Positions 60,339 to 64,000 of a DNA stretch of 64,000 nt are shown in pieces (position 1 is the stretch's first letter; each line of letters begins with the position of its first letter). The stretch covers positions 62,001 to 126,000 of the forward strand of contig CBDCJX010000008.1 of NCBI GenBank assembly GCA_965218045.1, read 5' to 3'. A model generated the notes under the pieces. The model was not told the DNA's origin, searched no databases, and was given only the letters and a program-made list of their open reading frames with translations. Made by a program: the position numbers and the translations under genes. This stretch comes from CAVRCA01 sp965218045 (GTDB lineage Bacteria > Pseudomonadota > Alphaproteobacteria > Acetobacterales > Acetobacteraceae).

Positions 60339-61897
60339 TTGCAATTCGCCCCGATACGGACGTCGTTGAAGCGCTCGTCGCCGGCGGGCATGTAGCCTTG
60401 CAGGTTCTTGATGCAGTCCGGCCGATAGGCGTAGACGGTCGCGCGCGTGATGACGGGGATATTGGCGACCCCCTCGGAGATCTCGCGCGAAACCGCGAGC
60501 AAGGCTTCGAGACGCTTCGGGTCGGTCGGGCTCAGACGCTTGGCGACGCCGAGCAGCTCGTCGATGCGTGGGCTGACCACGCCACCGGGATTGACGGTGC
60601 CGCCGGTGCCGACGATCTGGGCCAAGCCCTCGACCGCGTCGCCGCGACCGCCGTTGCGCCCCATCATGATGTCGCCGCGCGGCGTCGGCCGCGAGAACTG
60701 GGTGTATTGCGACACGTCGATCACGTCGTATTTCAGCCGGATGCCGATTTCGGCCCACATGCCCTGGATCGCCTCCGCGAGCTGCCGGTATTCCGTTGTA
60801 TTGAGCAGCAGGATGGTGACATCGAGACCATCCTTGAAACCGGCCTCGGCGAGCAGCTTGCGCGCCTTGGCCTGGTCGAACGGGTAGCGTTTGTCGAGTT
60901 CGGGAATGTAGAACGGCGAGGTGGTGGCCCAGAGCTGCTCGGTCGGGCGGGCGGTGCCGTAGCTCATCGCCTCGGCGATCGCTTCGCGATCGATCGCGTG
61001 CATCATCGCCTGCCGCACCCGGACATCCTTCAAGCCCGGACGGGACACGTTGAGGTAGATGTCCCACAGCGCGTTCTTTTCGATGACCTGAACCGTGAGG
61101 CCCTTCGATTTCGCCTCCGCGATCTGCCGCGGTTCGATCAAGGCGATGGTGGCCTGCCCCGAGGCCACCGCGTTGAACCGCGCGCGGGAGTCGGGGACGT
61201 AATGATTGTCGAACCCGGCCGGCCGCCCCTCGATGCCGCCCCAATAACTGTCGAAGCGGACCATCTGAGTCTTGATGTTGGCCTCGAAGTTCATGACCTT
61301 GTAAGGACCGGCGCCGATCGGCTTGAGGTTCGAGCCGAACACACCTTCGCTAAGAACCGCGGGACTGATCATCATCCCGGCGTTGTACGCGAGGCGGAAC
61401 GGGATCTGTCCGTTGGGTTCGTTGAAGGTGAGCTTCACGACGTCATCGCCGATCGTCTCGACCGCGGTGATCCGCCTGAACGTGTCGGCCATGGTGTTGC
61501 CCGCACGACCGCCGAGCGAGGCGCTGCGTTCGAAGTTGCGCTTGACGGCGGCGGCATTGAACGGCGTGCCGTCATGAAACGTCACGCCGTGGCGGAGTTT
61601 GAGGGTGAGGCCCTTCAGGTCGGGCGCGACCTCCCACGATTCCGCCAGGCCCGGCGTGAGATTGCCGGCCTGATCGTAGCGGATCAGCGTGTCGTAGATC
61701 GCCAGCAACGATTCATGTGAGTAGCTGCTGCCGTTCTGCGGCTCCGCCGGGTCGAGCGTCGCGTTGCCGGATGAGTCGAAATAGACGATTGTTCCGCTGG
61801 TGTTGTACGCCTGCTCGGCCGCCTTGGCCGTTACGCCACTGAGACCGATCACGGCGAAGGCGAGCATTACCAGCCAGGATTTCATTCCCGCCTGCAT
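60335..61897 (-). CDS. Peptide-type ABC substrate-binding protein (family 5), second operon
   Basis: A 520-residue binding protein with signal peptide (MKSWLVMLAFAVIGLSGV, cleavage near AKAAE). Family 5 features: LAIYDTLIRYD, LTPGLAESWEV, LKLRHGVTFHDGTPF and RVRQAMMHAIDR. The start at 61897 has GGGGGGAAA upstream; a second Met at 61885 is possible. A divergent paralogue begins 155 bases away (62053-63615). Confidence 0.92.
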   Translation of the reverse strand: MQAGMKSWLVMLAFAVIGLSGVTAKAAEQAYNTSGTIVYFDSSGNATLDPAEPQNGSSYSHESLLAIYDTLIRYDQAGNLTPGLAESWEVAPDLKGLTLKLRHGVTFHDGTPFNAAAVKRNFERSASLGGRAGNTMADTFRRITAVETIGDDVVKLTFNEPNGQIPFRLAYNAGMMISPAVLSEGVFGSNLKPIGAGPYKVMNFEANIKTQMVRFDSYWGGIEGRPAGFDNHYVPDSRARFNAVASGQATIALIEPRQIAEAKSKGLTVQVIEKNALWDIYLNVSRPGLKDVRVRQAMMHAIDREAIAEAMSYGTARPTEQLWATTSPFYIPELDKRYPFDQAKARKLLAEAGFKDGLDVTILLLNTTEYRQLAEAIQGMWAEIGIRLKYDVIDVSQYTQFSRPTPRGDIMMGRNGGRGDAVEGLAQIVGTGGTVNPGGVVSPRIDELLGVAKRLSPTDPKRLEALLAVSREISEGVANIPVITRATVYAYRPDCIKNLQGYMPAGDERFNDVRIGANCK

Positions 61898-62052
61898 TCG
61901 GTTTCCCCCCTGGGCCACTTCCGTTGCCCGGAGGAGAGGGTGCCGTGACTGGCCGTTCCTGTCCACAATCCTGTGCATCCGATCTATCCGAGGCGCGCGT
62001 CTTCTGCGAACGTGCACAGAAGAAATCTGGCCAGGTGGGAGAAACGAACGAC

Positions 62053-63615
62053 ATGCGCAACCGCGCGACACGCAGATTGAGCATGGTGGCCGGGGCATTC
62101 CTCGCCGTTCTGACGGTGCCGAACCCGGGCTGGGCGGCGGAGGGCAATCCGAACGCCACGATCGTGTTCTATGACGCGGTGGGAAACGAAACGCTCGATC
62201 CGGCGCACCCGCAAAGCAACAGCAGTTTCGCGCAAGACGTCCTGCTGGCGATCTACGACCCGCTGATCCGGCTCAACGATCGCGGCGAGCCCACGCCGGG
62301 CTTGGCGGAATCGTGGAGCTACAACGCCGATCTCACCGAATTCACCATGACTTTGCGCAAGGGCGTGGTGTTCCACGACGGGGCCAAGCTGACAGCGGAT
62401 GCGGTCAAGCGGAACCTGGAGCGGAGCATCGCACTGGGCAATCGCGCGGGCACGTCGATCATCGAGACGGTCAAGCTGATCGACTCGGTCGAGGCCGTCG
62501 GCGACAATGTCGTCAAACTGAAGCTGAAGCGGCCAAACGGCCAGCTGGAATACTGGCTCGGCTTCGTCGGCGGCCTGATGATCAGCCCCAACTCGCTGAC
62601 CGAAGGCGCCTTTGGCGTGAGCTTGAAGCCGGTTGGCGCCGGACCGTTCAAGGTGGCGTCGTTCGAATCGAACGTGAGGACCAAGACTGTCCGCTTCGAT
62701 GCGTATTGGGGCGGCACGAAAGGCCGCGCCGCCGGATTCGATCACCACTACGTCCCGGACGGACGCGCGCGGATCAACGCGTTGCGATCCGGTCAGGCCA
62801 ACGTCGTGCTGATCGATCCCAGCCAGATCCCCGAGGCGAAGTCGGCGGGGTTGCAGGTGCAGATCAACGAGAAGAACGGCGTCTGGGACATCTACCTCAA
62901 CCTGTCGCGCAAGGGGATCTCGGATGTGCGGGTGCGTCGGGCGCTGATGTACGCGATCGATCGGAAAGCCTTGGCGGACGCGCTGACCTACGGCGCTTCC
63001 AAACCCACCCTGCAACTGTTTTCCAGCGCCTCGCCGGTCTACGACAAGGAGCTCGACACGATCTTCCCATTCGACCAGGCCAAGGCGCGCAGCCTGCTGG
63101 CCGAAGCCGGCTTCAAGAACGGCATCGAGATTACCCAGCTGCTGCTGAACACCTCCGAATACCGCCGGCTTGCCGAGGCGCTGCAGGCGATGCTGGGCGA
63201 AGTTGGTATCACCTTGAAATTCGACACGGTCGACGCCTCGCAATTCCCGCTGTTCCGCCGGCCGCCCGGGCGCGGCGATATCCTGATGGCGCGATGGGGT
63301 GGCCGGCCCGATCCGCTACAGGTGTTCCAGGAGCTGGTTGCAACCGGGGCAGCCTACAATCCGGTCGGTGTTGCCTCACCTCGGATCGACACCCTGATCG
63401 CCGAAGCCGCACGTTTGGCGCCCGACAATCCGAAGCGTCTCAAAACCCTGCATGAACTCTCGCGGGTCGTCATCGAAGATGTCGCCAACGTTCCGATCAT
63501 GACGCGATCGAACGTGTACGCGTATCAGCCGGGGTGCATCCTGAACCTGACGCCGTATCTGGCGACAGGCGACGATCGGTTCAACGACGTGCTCGTCGGC
63601 ACTGGCTGCCAATGA
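62053..63615 (+). CDS. Peptide-type ABC substrate-binding protein (family 5), divergent paralogue
   Basis: A 520-residue binding protein with signal peptide (RRLSMVAGAFLAVLTV, cleavage near GWAAE). It shares with the protein at 60335-61897 the motifs LLAIYDPLIR, TPGLAESWSY, GVVFHDGAKL, RFDAYWGGTKGRAAGFDHHYVPD (region) and RVRRALMYAIDRKA, and has the same length, so the two are paralogues. It has no permeases of its own here and may share those of the neighbouring operon to widen substrate range. Start 62053 has GGTGGGAGA upstream. It ends ten bases before the convergent livF end. Confidence 0.92.
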   Translation: MRNRATRRLSMVAGAFLAVLTVPNPGWAAEGNPNATIVFYDAVGNETLDPAHPQSNSSFAQDVLLAIYDPLIRLNDRGEPTPGLAESWSYNADLTEFTMTLRKGVVFHDGAKLTADAVKRNLERSIALGNRAGTSIIETVKLIDSVEAVGDNVVKLKLKRPNGQLEYWLGFVGGLMISPNSLTEGAFGVSLKPVGAGPFKVASFESNVRTKTVRFDAYWGGTKGRAAGFDHHYVPDGRARINALRSGQANVVLIDPSQIPEAKSAGLQVQINEKNGVWDIYLNLSRKGISDVRVRRALMYAIDRKALADALTYGASKPTLQLFSSASPVYDKELDTIFPFDQAKARSLLAEAGFKNGIEITQLLLNTSEYRRLAEALQAMLGEVGITLKFDTVDASQFPLFRRPPGRGDILMARWGGRPDPLQVFQELVATGAAYNPVGVASPRIDTLIAEAARLAPDNPKRLKTLHELSRVVIEDVANVPIMTRSNVYAYQPGCILNLTPYLATGDDRFNDVLVGTGCQ

Positions 63616-63625
63616 GCCCGGACGC

Positions 63626-64000
63626 TCACAGCGCCAGCAGCTTGTCGGCCAGCGCCTTGTTCTCGCGTAGCTCGCGCGATGGACCCGAGTGACGGACGGT
63701 TCCCTTCTCCAGCACGTAGACGCGGTCTGCAAGTGCGAGGGAGAACTCGACGCCTTGTTCGGCCAGCAGGATGGTGAGGCCGCCTCGCTTGAGTTCGCCG
63801 ATCTTGTCCAGCAGCATTTCGACGACCAGCGGCGCCAAGCCCTCGGACGGCTCGTCCAGTAGCAGCAGGTCCGGGTTGGACAGCAGGGTTCTTGCGATCG
63901 CAAGCATCTGCTGCTCGCCGCCAGACAGATAACCGCCCATGCGGGTGCGCATGCTGGCAAGCTGGGGAAACAGGTCGAACGCCGCCTCGATCGTCCAGTG
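63626..64000 (-). CDS. livF: Branched-chain amino acid ABC transporter ATPase LivF, C-terminal part (cut by window edge)
   Basis: The frame is open to the window end, giving 124 residues. It contains the signature LSGGEQQMLAIARTLL, Walker B LLLLDEPSEGLAPLVVE and the LivF-specific LLAEQGVEFSLALADRVYVLE. The N-terminal Walker A part lies outside the window. Probably the last gene of a liv operon running in from the right. Confidence 0.88.
   Translation of the reverse strand, partial: HWTIEAAFDLFPQLASMRTRMGGYLSGGEQQMLAIARTLLSNPDLLLLDEPSEGLAPLVVEMLLDKIGELKRGGLTILLAEQGVEFSLALADRVYVLEKGTVRHSGPSRELRENKALADKLLAL

Overview
The DNA is about two-thirds G+C, with strong G/C bias at third codon positions, dense operons whose stop and start codons overlap (ATGA or TGATG), and gene content typical of a metabolically versatile alphaproteobacterium. 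An Acetobacteraceae-like Rhodospirillales host is the best guess, inferred from protein style and from a repeated leaderless gene family. There is no rRNA; one tRNA-Leu is present.

Left part (1-10.9 kb): the 3' end of uppP (cell-wall lipid carrier recycling), a CoA-transferase and an SGNH hydrolase form a tight plus-strand run. They are followed by an orphan sugar-type binding protein, tRNA-Leu(UAA), a D-2-hydroxyacid dehydrogenase and a class A penicillin-binding protein. A minus-strand pair follows (hpaH-like hydratase plus a molybdenum hydroxylase large subunit), then a thioredoxin-like ferredoxin.

Central accessory island (10.9-22 kb): a type I-G (formerly I-U/Dpsyc) CRISPR-Cas locus. 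cas3 (with a C-terminal HD domain), csb3, csb1 and csb2 run on the minus strand. A cas4-cas1 fusion that has lost most of its Cas4 half, followed by cas2, runs on the plus strand. Next come an unknown gene with an apparently leaderless promoter and a 13-repeat array. The roughly 540-bp gap between the two cas operons is compositionally different. It holds a solo, partly degenerate CRISPR repeat pointing toward cas3, a candidate crRNA-like regulatory element and the most interesting feature here. One spacer is present twice in the array.

Right part (22-64 kb): catabolic and uptake operons. They comprise a CoA-transferase; a C-P lyase operon (phnGHIJKLM plus DUF1045) with divergent phnF and a palindromic operator; LLM oxidoreductases; a D-aminoacylase facing a complete dipeptide ABC operon; an MFS/DHOD-like pair; a CUT1-type ABC importer lacking an ATPase joined to a two-subunit aconitase X; a crotonase; a secreted metallo-lactonase; a Gld-like ABC exporter operon ending in HupE/UreJ; a DapA-family aldolase with YcgN; and a second dipeptide ABC operon whose binding-protein gene has a divergent paralogue. 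The window closes inside livF. Overall, the region looks like chromosomal scavenging capacity (peptides, phosphonates, hydroxy acids) interrupted by one defence island.
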